This document shows positions 8,168-15,848 of a stretch of DNA of 64,000 nt, piece after piece; positions within the stretch are counted from its first letter, which is position 1, and each line of letters starts with the position of its first letter. The translations under genes were made by a program, and so were the position numbers. This stretch comes from JAZBPO01 sp963691775. GTDB taxonomy: Bacteria > Pseudomonadota > Gammaproteobacteria > Pseudomonadales > Azotimanducaceae. The notes beneath the pieces were generated by a model, which was given only the letters and a program-made list of their open reading frames with translations, had not been told where the DNA came from and did no database searches. The stretch lies in assembly GCA_963691775.1 (NCBI GenBank), contig OY829369.1, positions 1,674,001 through 1,738,000 on the forward strand. Reading direction: 5' to 3'.

Positions 8168-8803
8168 ATGATCGAGGACGGCGACGCGCCGGAGGTGTTC
8201 AGCGCCCCGGATCCGATCGTGGCCCTACGCTCGGACCGTGAGGCTGCCCATCAGGCCGGCGACGCAAACGCGCTGCTCTGCTGGCTTGCGACCGTCGGCG
8301 TCGACGGCTCGCCGGCCGTACGCACCCTGGTCCTCCGTGAGGTTGATGGCGCACTCGCGCTCTTCGTCAACGCAACCTCGCCAAAGTGGCGAGAGATGCG
8401 GCACCGCGCGCGCGTGCAGGCCGTGTGCTGGCTGCCCTCGCTGCAGCGCCAGTGGCGCATCGACGCGGAAACACGCGTACTGCCCCACGAAGTCGTCGCG
8501 CGGCACTGGCATCGGCGGCCGCGCGTCTCGCAGGTGCTCGACCACTACTACAGCACCCATCGCGCGCAGAGCGCGCCGCTCGGCAGTGATGACGTAGATG
8601 CCCGTTTCCAGGCGGACATGAACGCGCTCGACGCCACGCTCCCAGAGCAGCCCGACGTTCCGACGCAAAGCCTCGCGATCGCGCTCGACGTGATCGCGAT
8701 CGACTGCTCGCAGCTTCATCCCGCGCCGCGCCTGCACCAGCGACAACGCTGGTCGCGCGATCGCTCTGAGGGTCCATGGTCGAAGACGCGCATCACGCCC
8801 TGA
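8168..8803 (+). CDS. Pyridoxamine 5'-phosphate oxidase-family FMN protein
   Basis: 211 residues. The order of motifs follows PdxH: an FMN-binding strand region SPAVRTLVLREVDGALALF (residues ~49-67), NATSPKWREM, QRQWRIDAETRVLP, then HRAQSAPLGS and a C-terminal RLHQRQRWSRD-x-SEGPW segment matching the PdxH tail that contacts pyridoxal phosphate. PdxH oxidises pyridoxamine- or pyridoxine-phosphate to PLP with O2. Several positions differ from canonical PdxH, so it may be a divergent PdxH-like oxidoreductase instead. The start ATG at 8168 is preceded by GCAGG. A small membrane-protein gene begins inside its last 28 bases. Confidence 0.78.
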   Translation: MIEDGDAPEVFSAPDPIVALRSDREAAHQAGDANALLCWLATVGVDGSPAVRTLVLREVDGALALFVNATSPKWREMRHRARVQAVCWLPSLQRQWRIDAETRVLPHEVVARHWHRRPRVSQVLDHYYSTHRAQSAPLGSDDVDARFQADMNALDATLPEQPDVPTQSLAIALDVIAIDCSQLHPAPRLHQRQRWSRDRSEGPWSKTRITP

Positions 8804-9093
8804 GGCCTGCGCACCCGCGCGGCGCGCAGGCGCTGCTGGCGCTCGCCTGGTGGCTCCTGTTCGCCGCATTGATCTGGGTGTGCTTCCTGCGCGCCCCGCC
8901 GCGCAGCCTCGCCCACACGGTCGACTGGTTCTCTTCCCCAAAACCGGCCACGACGCTGGCAGTAGCGGGATTGCTCATCGGCGGCGGATGCCTGCTATGG
9001 CGTGTGCGCCGGGCGGAGCCCCTCGCTCTTTCCAGCGTCGGGCTCGCGGTGCTGACACTCATTTCATGGGGAACCTTGGCAGCGCTTTCTTGA
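8776..9093 (+). CDS. Small three-span membrane protein
   Basis: 105 residues with three hydrophobic helices: ALLALAWWLLFAALIWVCFL, TTLAVAGLLIGGGCLLW and LALSSVGLAVLTLISWGTL. It starts with ATG inside the 3' end of the PNPOx-like gene (28-base overlap). No family recognised. A strong promoter-like sequence begins on its stop codon, so it is the last gene of this plus-strand run. Coding status rests on the membrane-protein pattern and position. Confidence 0.5.
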   Translation: MVEDAHHALRPAHPRGAQALLALAWWLLFAALIWVCFLRAPPRSLAHTVDWFSSPKPATTLAVAGLLIGGGCLLWRVRRAEPLALSSVGLAVLTLISWGTLAALS

Positions 9094-9118
9094 CAACATC
9101 TGGGGGCCCGCGTAGAAC
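9090..9118 (+). promoter_or_regulatory. Sigma-70-type promoter candidate for the 9.1-9.4 kb transcript
   Basis: A perfect TTGACA at 9090-9095, a 17-bp spacer, and TAGAAC at 9113-9118 (4 of 6 matches to TATAAT). It overlaps the stop codon of the preceding membrane-protein gene. A perfect 10-bp inverted repeat, ACAACATCTG (9094-9103) with CAGATGTTGT (9126-9135), straddles the promoter and the expected start site near 9125, which could be an operator or a 5' stem. Confidence 0.55.
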
Positions 9119-9191
9119 CTTGAGGCAGATGTTGTGTCGGCGGGCTACCAGGGGGTTGCGCTGACACACCGACTCCTACCCTGACCAGCTG

Positions 9192-9203
9192 AGGAGGTGA
9201 TCC
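9192..9203 (+). promoter_or_regulatory. Extended Shine-Dalgarno-like 12-mer without an annotated gene
   Basis: AGGAGGTGATCC is the exact reverse complement of the 16S 3'-terminal GGATCACCTCCT. ATC and ATT triplets follow at 9205 and 9208, opening a frame that ends at the TGA of 9244-9246. No ATG, GTG or TTG stands at the right distance. Confidence 0.5.
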
Positions 9204-9389
9204 CATCATTACGACACTTTTGAGAGGAGCCTCCAGGGCGGCCTGACAGCACCCGGGTCTGGTTCGCGGTCGCTGACCCCGTTCACAGCCCCCACGCTGC
9301 AGGCACGTTGGTTGAAGCCTCGGGACGCCCGGGACTTCGCCCGGCCGGTCTGCGGATCGGGCGCACTGGAATACACTCCATACGCCTTG

Positions 9390-9423
9390 AAGGCCCCACT
9401 CCGGCAGGAGCGGGGCCTTTTTT
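9390..9423 (+). terminator. Rho-independent terminator
   Basis: AAGGCCCC (9390-9397) pairs with GGGGCCTT (9412-9419), with partial extension towards the loop, followed by a T run at 9418-9423. The T run exists only on the plus strand, so it ends the plus-strand transcript and not metR, whose stop codon it touches. Confidence 0.8.
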
Positions 9424-10366
9424 ACGCCTGTAAGGCGACGCCCCGCGGCGCGGGCCGAATGCCCTTCAGACGCTCGAAGCAGGTTGTCACCGCTACCTCC
9501 GTGAAGGCCTGCAGGTAGGCCGCCTCCTTTTCATCTTCCCGCACTGCTGCGTGGAGCACGGGCCAGAGGCCGTCCTCCCCGAGACAAGCCGTAGTGACGA
9601 ACCCCCGTTCCGTGTACTCCGCAAGCGCCCAATTGGGCAGGCACGCCACCCCCCGATTGCTTGAGACGAGCTGAACCATCATCGGCGTAAGCTCCGCATG
9701 GCGGATGCGCTCCGGGGCCACGCCGGCGGGGTCGAGGAAGCGCGTAAGGACGTCGAGACGATCCCGATCCACCGGATAGGTGATGAGCACCTCGCCCGCC
9801 AGATCTTCGGGCGCCACGTAGCGTCGGTCTGCCAGACGATGATTGTTCGCGACCGCGAGTACGGCCTCGTAGCGAAACAGCGGTAGATAGGACACCCCTG
9901 GCAGATCGACCGGATCGGAAGTTATGACGAGATCGAGATCTCCCCGCGCCAGCGCAGGCAGGGGCTGGAAGCCGAAGGCACTGGAGAGGTCGAGGTCTAC
10001 ATCGGGCCAGTCCTCCCGGAAGGCCTCAATCGCAGGCAGCAGCCAGTCGAAACAGCTATGGCACTCGATGGCCATGAACAGACGGCCCACCTCGCCGCCG
10101 GCGAGGCGGGCGAGGTCTACCTCCGCGCTGTGCACTTCGGGCAGAACGCGGTCGGCCAGCGTGAGCAGGCGGCGACCCGCATTCGTGAAGCGCACGGGAC
10201 GCGTCTTGCGCACGAACAGGGACGCGCCGATACGATCCTCCAGATCCTTGATCTGATGCGAGAGGGCGGACTGCGTCAGGTAAACGCGCTCGGCCGCTTC
10301 AACGAGGCTACCGGTGTCGCGAAGCGCGGCAAGGGTCCGAAGATGGCGGAGTTCGATGAGCGCCAT
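9422..10366 (-). CDS. metR: MetR-type LysR-family transcriptional regulator
   Basis: 314 residues from the ATG at 10364-10366; a GTG four codons upstream is possible. The N-terminal winged helix-turn-helix reads LRHLRTLAALRDTGSLVEAAERV-x-LTQSALSHQI, and the effector domain carries the MetR signature IECHSCFDWLLPAI and LITYPVDRDRLDV. MetR activates methionine-biosynthesis genes (metE, metH, glyA) with homocysteine as co-effector. No metE or metF gene is adjacent here, and the neighbouring plus-strand gene is a glycosyltransferase, so the target is elsewhere. A Cys/Met PLP enzyme lies 23 kb away at 33.0-34.3 kb. I did not find a convincing TGAA-N5-TTCA box upstream. Confidence 0.9.
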   Translation of the reverse strand: MALIELRHLRTLAALRDTGSLVEAAERVYLTQSALSHQIKDLEDRIGASLFVRKTRPVRFTNAGRRLLTLADRVLPEVHSAEVDLARLAGGEVGRLFMAIECHSCFDWLLPAIEAFREDWPDVDLDLSSAFGFQPLPALARGDLDLVITSDPVDLPGVSYLPLFRYEAVLAVANNHRLADRRYVAPEDLAGEVLITYPVDRDRLDVLTRFLDPAGVAPERIRHAELTPMMVQLVSSNRGVACLPNWALAEYTERGFVTTACLGEDGLWPVLHAAVREDEKEAAYLQAFTEVAVTTCFERLKGIRPAPRGVALQA

Positions 10367-10445
10367 GATCAATCTCACTCATGTTCAGCGCCTTGATCAT
10401 GCGCCGCTTCGAACTTGCTGGCCAGTCGAGGGGTGCGGCGCATTG

Positions 10446-10534
10446 CGAACCGCATCGCTCAACGCATCAAGAACCGCATCGCGCACCGCATCGCGCACCG
10501 CCTCGCGGAACCGCATCGCGGAACCGCATCGCGG
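10446..10534. repeat. Degenerate 12-13 bp tandem repeat (unit about GAACCGCATCGCG)
   Basis: About seven imperfect head-to-tail copies of a 12-13 bp unit between metR and the glycosyltransferase gene. Copies differ at one to three bases. The region 10367-10691 contains no supported gene; readings through it give arginine-rich low-complexity peptides typical of non-coding repeat DNA. Confidence 0.7.
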
Positions 10535-10691
10535 ACAGCCACGGGGAAAGCGCCACCCAACAGGCACGTGCCGGGACCACCGTTGGCGTTCGGGGCGAGC
10601 GGTCACTACACTCTGCGCTGTTCGCCGCATACGCTCGACCCTTCCCCACGGGCGGTGCTGGCTTTCCCCATCAGTACGAGGGCCTCTCGAA

Positions 10692-12050
10692 GTGGACCAA
10701 GGCGATCCCGACCACGGGGCGGGCATCGACCGCGATGCTGCGCGTGCGTCCGGAGCGATCCAGGCCGAGTTCATTCAGCCGCCCGCCCGGCCGGCCTCGA
10801 GCCCGCGCCCCCTACGCATTGCCCTGCTCGGCTACCGCAGCAATCCCTACAGCGGCGGCCAGGGCGTCTACATCGCAGCGCTTGCCCACGCCCTCGCCGA
10901 CCTTGGCCACCGCGTCGATGTCGTCTCAGGCCCGCCCTACCCGGATGTGGACGCGCGCGTTCGCCTGGTCCGAATACCGAGCCTCGATCTCTACGCCGCC
11001 GACAATCACGTCACTGCGCTGCGGCCGCGCCACTTCCGCTCGCTCACGGATCTGATCGAATACTTCTCGATGCTGAGCGGCGGCTTTCCGGAGCCCTACA
11101 CCTTCGGTCGCCGACTCGTGAAGTGGATGGCCGCGCACGGCGCCGACTACGACGTCATTCACGACAACCAGTCGCTGTGTAGCGGGCTGCTGACCCTTCA
11201 GGGTCGAGGGCTGCCGGTGGTCGCAACCATTCACCACCCGATCCAGCGCGATCGCGAGATCGCGCTATCTCACGCCGACGGGTGGCGACAGCGTCTACTG
11301 ATTCGGCGCTGGCACAGCTTCATTGCCATGCAGGAGCGCGTCGTCCGCAAACTCCGCCACGTGGTGACCGTGTCGACGGCCTCGCGGGACGACATTGCGT
11401 CGGCTTTCGATATTGCACCCGCTTCCATCGACGTCATTCACAACGGCATCGACACCGACAGCTTCTGCCCGATGCCCGAGATCGAGCGCGCCGACGATCT
11501 GCTGATGACCGTCGCAAGCGCAGATCAGCCGCTGAAGGGCCTCAGCTATCTGCTGGACGCCCTCGCTCGCCTTCGGCGCACGCGGCCGGCCCTGAAGCTG
11601 CTGGTGATCGGCAAGCTGCGCGAGGAGAGCGATACCCACAATCGCATCGAGGCGCTGGGCCTCGCTGACGCGGTGAGGTTCCGGTCCGGACTGTCACGGG
11701 ACGCGCTCGTCGAGTGCTATGCGCGGGCCACGCTCGCCGTCGTGCCATCGCTCTATGAAGGCTTCGGCCTACCGGCCGGCGAGGCCATGTCGTGTGGGGT
11801 GCCCGTGGTGTCGACGCGCGGCGGCGCCCTCGCCGAGGTCGTTGGCGATGCGGGGTCGCTGGTGCCGCCGGGCGATGCAAAGGCCCTCGCACGGGCCATC
11901 GATGTGCTCCTTGAAGATCCTGCGCGGCGCGCGGGCCTCGCCGCCCGCGGCCGCGCCCGCGTCCTGGAACACTTCAGCTGGCAGGTCGCGGCGCTGCGCA
12001 TGAGCGCGTACTACGAAGACATGCTCGACCGCGAGGCACCGCAGGCATGA
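10692..12050 (+). CDS. GT4-family glycosyltransferase (GT-B fold)
   Basis: About 452 residues if started at the GTG 10692, chosen because GAGGG precedes it and because upstream sequence is repeat DNA; the true start could be slightly later. The N-terminal Rossmann domain opens with LRIALLGYRSNPYSGGQGVYI, the acceptor-side Gly-rich loop. The C-terminal domain has VVTVSTASRDDI, DVIHNGIDTDSF and the donor-binding VVPSLYEGFGLPAGEAMSCGVPVV with the EX7E-type motif. Retaining transfer from a nucleotide sugar is expected. Its stop overlaps the next start, coupling it to a methyltransferase and a toroid-fold protein. Product unknown, possibly a glycolipid or modified polysaccharide. Confidence 0.88.
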   Translation: MDQGDPDHGAGIDRDAARASGAIQAEFIQPPARPASSPRPLRIALLGYRSNPYSGGQGVYIAALAHALADLGHRVDVVSGPPYPDVDARVRLVRIPSLDLYAADNHVTALRPRHFRSLTDLIEYFSMLSGGFPEPYTFGRRLVKWMAAHGADYDVIHDNQSLCSGLLTLQGRGLPVVATIHHPIQRDREIALSHADGWRQRLLIRRWHSFIAMQERVVRKLRHVVTVSTASRDDIASAFDIAPASIDVIHNGIDTDSFCPMPEIERADDLLMTVASADQPLKGLSYLLDALARLRRTRPALKLLVIGKLREESDTHNRIEALGLADAVRFRSGLSRDALVECYARATLAVVPSLYEGFGLPAGEAMSCGVPVVSTRGGALAEVVGDAGSLVPPGDAKALARAIDVLLEDPARRAGLAARGRARVLEHFSWQVAALRMSAYYEDMLDREAPQA

Positions 12051-12769
12051 GCCTTACGACCATCGACTTCGCACGCCTGCGCCTGCAGTCCGGCGAGCGC
12101 ATTCTCGACGTCGGCTGTGGCGAAGGTCGCCACACGCTGTCGGCATGGCTCGAACATCCCGTACACGCCGTCGGCCTCGATCTGTCCGAGCGAGACCTCG
12201 GCACCGCAGCGGGACGCGGCAACGAGTTCGAAGCCTCAGCCCCCGCGGACGCGCGCCTGACCTTCGTTCGCGGCAGCGCGCTCGACCTGCCGTTCCCGGA
12301 CGCAAGCTTCGACGTGGTTGTGTGCTCGGAAGTGCTCGAACACATCCACGACTACCGCGGGGTGCTTCGCGAGATCGAACGCGTGCTCAAACCCGGCGGA
12401 CGCTTCGTCGCGAGCGTCCCACGCGCCTGGCCAGAACGCATCTGCTGGTGGCTCTCGGACGCCTACCATGAGGCGCCAGGCGGCCACATCCGGATCTTCG
12501 ACGCCTCCAGGCTCCGGCGGGCCATCGAGCACCACGGCTTCTACTTCACCACGCGCCACTGGGCCCACGCATTGCATGTCCCCTACTGGTGGCTGCGCTG
12601 CGCGCATGACCCGGATGATCCCGATGGCTCCTGGCTCCAGCGCCAGTGGCATCGGCTGCTGGTCTGGGATCTCATGTCCGCGCCGCGCCTGACGCGCGCA
12701 CTGGAGCGCTGGCTCAATCCGCTAATGGGCAAGTCCGTGGTCATGTACTTCGTGAAGGCTTCCGCATGA
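12047..12769 (+). CDS. Class I SAM-dependent methyltransferase (Methyltransf_11 type)
   Basis: 240 residues. Motif I ILDVGCGEGRHT (residues ~20-31) binds SAM; VGLDLSERDLG is the acidic-loop strand; FPDASFDVVVCSEVLEHIHD is the post-I motif IV region and RVLKPGGRFVASVP motif VI. The C-terminal ~100 residues carry Trp/His-rich helices that probably shape the acceptor pocket. Start overlaps the glycosyltransferase stop (ATGA) and its own stop overlaps the next start, so three genes form a coupled operon. It resembles methyltransferases acting on sugars or lipids, but the acceptor is not identifiable. Confidence 0.87.
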   Translation: MSLTTIDFARLRLQSGERILDVGCGEGRHTLSAWLEHPVHAVGLDLSERDLGTAAGRGNEFEASAPADARLTFVRGSALDLPFPDASFDVVVCSEVLEHIHDYRGVLREIERVLKPGGRFVASVPRAWPERICWWLSDAYHEAPGGHIRIFDASRLRRAIEHHGFYFTTRHWAHALHVPYWWLRCAHDPDDPDGSWLQRQWHRLLVWDLMSAPRLTRALERWLNPLMGKSVVMYFVKASA

Positions 12770-13854
12770 CGCCGCTCGTCGTCAGTCGCGGTTTCTACCC
12801 CCAGGCGTTCCTGCGCCCCACGGTGGACTACATTCGCGCGCATCAGCACAGCTGTGGTGCAGTGGCGTGGTTCGACGGGGGGCACGTTGATCCCTGGGAT
12901 CACGTTGAGGCCGCCATGGGCCTGTCGATCGGCGGCGCCCTTGAGGAGGCCGAAGGTGCCTATGGTTGGCTGCGCAATGAACAGCGCGAAGACGGCAGCT
13001 GGTTCGCAGCCTACCGCGACGGGGAAGTCGACGACGGCACGCGCGCAGAGACCAACTTCGTCGCCTACGTTGCCACCGGCGTCTGGCATCACTACCTGAT
13101 CACGGGCGACCGAGCGTTTCTCGAAGGGCACTTCGAGATGGTGCGCCGGGCCATCGATTTCGTCCTCGACCTGCAGGCACCGACGGGCGAGATCTTCTGG
13201 GCGCTGGATACGCGTCTGGGCATCGACAAGGACGCGCTCGTCACGGGATGTGCGTCGATCTACAAGTCTCTGGAGTGCGCGATCAATGCGGCGCACGCGC
13301 TCGGTGAGGATTCTTCGCCCTGGACAGCGGCCCGGGCACGCCTGGGCCATGCCCTGCGCCATCGCCCAGAACGCTTCGACCGCACCTGGGAGAGCAAGGC
13401 GCGCTTTTCCATGGACTGGTTCTACCCCGTACTCACCGGGGTGTTTCGTGGCACTGACGCCGAGCGCCGCATCGATGCACGCTGGGACGAATTCGTGGAA
13501 CCCGGCATCGGCTGCCGCTGCGTGGCCGATCAGCCCTGGGCGACCGTTGCCGAATCCTGCGAGCTCGTACTCGCCCTTCTCGCCGCCGGGCGCAGGCGTC
13601 AGGCGAGCGAACTCTTCAGCTGGCTACATCAGCACCGGGCCGAAGACGGCAGCTACTGGACCGGCTATCAATTCTCCGAGCGAGTGCTGTGGCCGGACGA
13701 GCGCCCCACCTGGACATCAGCAGCCATCCTGCTCGCCGCAGACGCGCTGGCGGAGGCGACGCCTGCGCACCGCCTGTTCACGCACGTGGAGATGCCGGAA
13801 GGGTCGAGCGAGGCAGAACGCCGCCACGGCGAGCGCCTGCTCCGCCAGGGCTGA
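12766..13854 (+). CDS. Prenyltransferase/squalene-cyclase-like alpha/alpha-toroid protein
   Basis: 362 residues from the ATG overlapping the methyltransferase stop. The sequence shows repeated toroid-helix signatures: AYGWLRNEQREDGSWFAAY (residues ~65-83) and WLHQHRAEDGSYWTGYQF (~285-302), both QxxDGSW-type QW motifs of squalene-cyclase and prenyltransferase-fold proteins. The DxDD motif of class II cyclases was not seen. Proteins of this kind in clusters with GT4 enzymes and methyltransferases are often annotated simply as 'prenyltransferase'; whether it is an enzyme is unclear, and a glycoside hydrolase-like (alpha/alpha)6 role is an alternative. It converges with a second methyltransferase gene 32 bases away. 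Confidence 0.7.
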   Translation: MTPLVVSRGFYPQAFLRPTVDYIRAHQHSCGAVAWFDGGHVDPWDHVEAAMGLSIGGALEEAEGAYGWLRNEQREDGSWFAAYRDGEVDDGTRAETNFVAYVATGVWHHYLITGDRAFLEGHFEMVRRAIDFVLDLQAPTGEIFWALDTRLGIDKDALVTGCASIYKSLECAINAAHALGEDSSPWTAARARLGHALRHRPERFDRTWESKARFSMDWFYPVLTGVFRGTDAERRIDARWDEFVEPGIGCRCVADQPWATVAESCELVLALLAAGRRRQASELFSWLHQHRAEDGSYWTGYQFSERVLWPDERPTWTSAAILLAADALAEATPAHRLFTHVEMPEGSSEAERRHGERLLRQG

Positions 13855-13886
13855 GGCCACTTGCCGCCGAGCGTCGGCCACGACAT

Positions 13887-14507
13887 TCAGCCCACCCGGC
13901 GCGCGAATCCAAGCGTCTTCACCATCTCGATCTCCTCGAACAATCCGGAACCGAGCGCCAGGCGCCAGATCTCGTAGGGCGGCCGACCGCCGTCGGCGGG
14001 GTCCGGGAAGATGTCGTGAATGGCGAGCACGCCACCAATCATCAGATGCGGCGCCCAGGCGCGATAGTCCGCAAGCGCCGCTTCCATGCTGTGGCCGCCG
14101 TCAATGAACACGAAGGAGAGCGGCGTGGCCCAGCCCCGCGCCGCTACGGCAGAGGGCGCAACAACGGGCACCACCGTATCGGCCAGCCCCGCGCGATCCA
14201 TGTTGGCGCGGAACTCCGGGAAGGTGTCCAGCGCGCTGCCGTCCGCCGTGGCCAGCGCAGGGTCGTGGTACTCCTCGCCGGGCTGGTGCTCCTCGGAGCC
14301 GCGATGGTGGTCGACGGCGAACAGAACCGCCCCGCGTGCAGCGCAGGCAGCACCGAGCCAGACCGTCGACTTGCCGCAGTAGCTGCCCACCTCCAGACAC
14401 GGCGAACGGCCGGGCGCTGCGGCCGCCGCCGCGTACAGGGCTCGACCTTCGTCGGGGTCGAGGAAGCCCTTCACGGATTCCGGGTCGATGGGCAGCGCGG
14501 GTTGCAT
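13887..14507 (-). CDS. Class I SAM methyltransferase (Methyltransf_24 / CmcI-like)
   Basis: 206 residues. Motif I is CLEVGSYCGKSTVWL (residues ~37-51), then AVDHHRGSEEH, and LSFVFIDGGHSMEAALADYRAWAPHL, the FIDGxH metal/SAM signature of the Methyltransf_24 group (cephalosporin hydroxylase CmcI, rhamnosyl O-methyltransferases). GGVLAIHDIFPD follows. Members methylate sugar hydroxyls or related acceptors with a divalent metal. It faces the glycosyltransferase-methyltransferase-toroid operon tail to tail, suggesting a shared pathway (inference). The small membrane-protein gene ends 15 bases upstream of its start side on the same strand. Confidence 0.82.
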   Translation of the reverse strand: MQPALPIDPESVKGFLDPDEGRALYAAAAAAPGRSPCLEVGSYCGKSTVWLGAACAARGAVLFAVDHHRGSEEHQPGEEYHDPALATADGSALDTFPEFRANMDRAGLADTVVPVVAPSAVAARGWATPLSFVFIDGGHSMEAALADYRAWAPHLMIGGVLAIHDIFPDPADGGRPPYEIWRLALGSGLFEEIEMVKTLGFARRVG

Positions 14508-14522
14508 GGGAACTCCTGCGCT

Positions 14523-14708
14523 CTACAGGCGCGCAATGGCAAAGCTGACGGCGAGTCCCGCCAGGAAGAACAAGCCAACGTAGGCGCCAAGGTTCAGGAT
14601 ATCGTTCTGGCGCGCGTCTTCATCGAAGGCAAAGCGATTACCGACCGCCAGCCACGTGAACCCGCTCAGAAAGAGCGAAACGATGAGAGAGGCGACGATC
14701 GCAGCCAT
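14523..14708 (-). CDS. Small two-span membrane protein
   Basis: 61 residues from the ATG at 14706-14708: MAAIVASLIVSLFLSGFTWLAV and a second helix ILNLGAYVGLFFLAGLAVSF separated by a short polar loop FAFDEDARQND. Same strand and close to the following methyltransferase gene. No family recognised. A longer reading to 14852 would add an Arg-rich non-membrane leader and is not preferred. Confidence 0.6.
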   Translation of the reverse strand: MAAIVASLIVSLFLSGFTWLAVGNRFAFDEDARQNDILNLGAYVGLFFLAGLAVSFAIARL

Positions 14709-14788
14709 GCGCGTGCATTCCTGAGCCCGTAACGATCCATGGCGCGCCGCAACGTGCGCTCTGAGGCGCACGTTGCGACAACGAGACC

Positions 14789-15658
14789 TCAGCCGCCGAG
14801 CTGAAGCATGTTGCGAGGCTTCGCGCCCTCGAGATCCGCGATCTTCTCCCACGCCTCGGCAACATCGTCAGCAGTGGCGTCGACGCCCAGGTTCACGCCC
14901 TGGTTTTCGACGATGGCGGCGATGGAGAAGTTGCCCCCCGCTGCCTGCAGTACGACGCCGTTCGGCGCGCTTTCGTCACAGAGATAGACAACGCCTGGCG
15001 TGATCAATTCGGGGCCGAGATTCTTCGCCGCCTCGTCCGGAATGAGACCTTCGGTCATGCGCGTGAAGGCGACCGGCGCGATGGCGTTCGTATGGATATT
15101 GTTCTTCGCACCCTCGATCTTCAGGGTGTTCATGAAGCCCACGATACCGAGCTTGGCGGCGCCGTAATTGGTCTGGCCGAAGTTGCCGTACAGGCCCGAG
15201 GGCGAGGTCGTCATGACGATACGGCCGTAGTTCTGCTCGCGCATGATCGGCCAGACTTCCTTGGTCACCATGACCGAACCCATCAGGTGCACGTCGACAA
15301 CCGTGCGGAAGTCGTCAGTGGTGACCTTCGCAAAGGATTTGTCGCGCAGGATGCCGGCGTTGTTGATGAGAATGTCGACGCGGCCCCAGGCGTTCATCGC
15401 GTCCTCGACCATCGACTTCGCGCCCTGCTCGTCGGAAACGCTGCCACCGTTGGAGAGCGCTTCGCCGCCCGCGGCCTTGATCTCGGCAACCACAGCGTCG
15501 GCGGCCTCCGAAGAACCACCCGTGCCGTCCATGGCGCCACCGAGATCGTTGACCACGACCTTGGCACCACGCTTGGCGAGTTCGATCGCGTGACAGCGAC
15601 CGAGACCGCCGCCTGCACCGGTGACGATGGCGACCTTGCCTTCGAAGCTGAGCGACAT
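14789..15658 (-). CDS. SDR-family 3-hydroxyacyl-CoA dehydrogenase (MFE-2 / HSD17B4-type)
   Basis: 289 residues from the ATG at 15656-15658, preceded by AGGAGG. Motifs: TGAGGGLGRCHA (residues ~13-24, NAD binding), NNAGILRDKSF, catalytic SPSGLYGNFGQTNYGAAKLG with the Ser-Tyr-Lys set, and the family-specific long insertion LGGAMDGTGGSSEAADAVV. This is the (3R)-hydroxyacyl-CoA dehydrogenase unit of peroxisomal multifunctional enzyme type 2 as a stand-alone protein. It oxidises 3-hydroxyacyl-CoA in beta-oxidation of fatty or sterol side-chain acids. The neighbourhood of CoA enzymes at 15.9-21 kb supports a degradative role. Confidence 0.88.
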   Translation of the reverse strand: MSLSFEGKVAIVTGAGGGLGRCHAIELAKRGAKVVVNDLGGAMDGTGGSSEAADAVVAEIKAAGGEALSNGGSVSDEQGAKSMVEDAMNAWGRVDILINNAGILRDKSFAKVTTDDFRTVVDVHLMGSVMVTKEVWPIMREQNYGRIVMTTSPSGLYGNFGQTNYGAAKLGIVGFMNTLKIEGAKNNIHTNAIAPVAFTRMTEGLIPDEAAKNLGPELITPGVVYLCDESAPNGVVLQAAGGNFSIAAIVENQGVNLGVDATADDVAEAWEKIADLEGAKPRNMLQLGG

Positions 15659-15783
15659 GAAAACCTCCTGCATTCCGGACGCGCAAACCCTTCGGCACCT
15701 GCTCCGGGCCGGCACATCTGACGTTATCTGGACGGGCCGCAGGATCGCGCCTGCCGCCGGGTCGCGGATTGTACACGACCCCC

Positions 15784-15819
15784 GAACCTGAATATGGGGT
15801 CTGACCCCTTGTTCAGGTT
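15784..15819. repeat. REP-like palindromic element, copy 1
   Basis: 36 bp: arms AACCTGAA (15785-15792) and TTCAGGTT (15812-15819) enclose a second inverted repeat GGGG-TCTGA-CCCC. Identical to the copy starting 65 bp further on. Elements with a GGGGTCTGACCCC core are dispersed in many proteobacterial genomes. Confidence 0.85.
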
Positions 15820-15848
15820 CGGCCCACGAAACCGCCCTCGCGAGAAGT

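Larger units (their letters stand above)
9125..9423 (+). ncRNA. Candidate small RNA (~300 nt) with extended anti-16S sequence
   Basis: No protein-coding gene is supported between 9094 and 9421, yet the region has a good promoter at its left end and an intrinsic terminator oriented for the plus strand at its right end. Inside are a nine-base-pair stem (9134-9142 with 9159-9167) and the 12-mer AGGAGGTGATCC at 9192-9203, fully complementary to the 3' end of 16S rRNA. After that 12-mer only a 12-codon frame from ATT or a 13-codon frame from ATC is open, so either a tiny peptide or a 30S-interacting RNA is possible. It could instead be a long 3' UTR of the upstream operon. I could not match it to 6S, RNase P, tmRNA or SRP RNA. 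Confidence 0.45.

Noticed and set aside
9192..9203. Possible fragment of a 16S rRNA 3' end on the minus strand
   Set aside because: Only the 12 bases match; flanking sequence does not resemble 16S rRNA, so it is treated as an anti-anti-Shine-Dalgarno sequence.
9125..9423. 6S, RNase P, tmRNA or SRP RNA identity for the candidate transcript
   Set aside because: None of the hallmark sequences of these RNAs could be found by eye.
10446..10534. CRISPR array
   Set aside because: Units of 12-13 bp are directly adjacent and diverged, with no spacers; same for the heptamer array at 50.1 kb.
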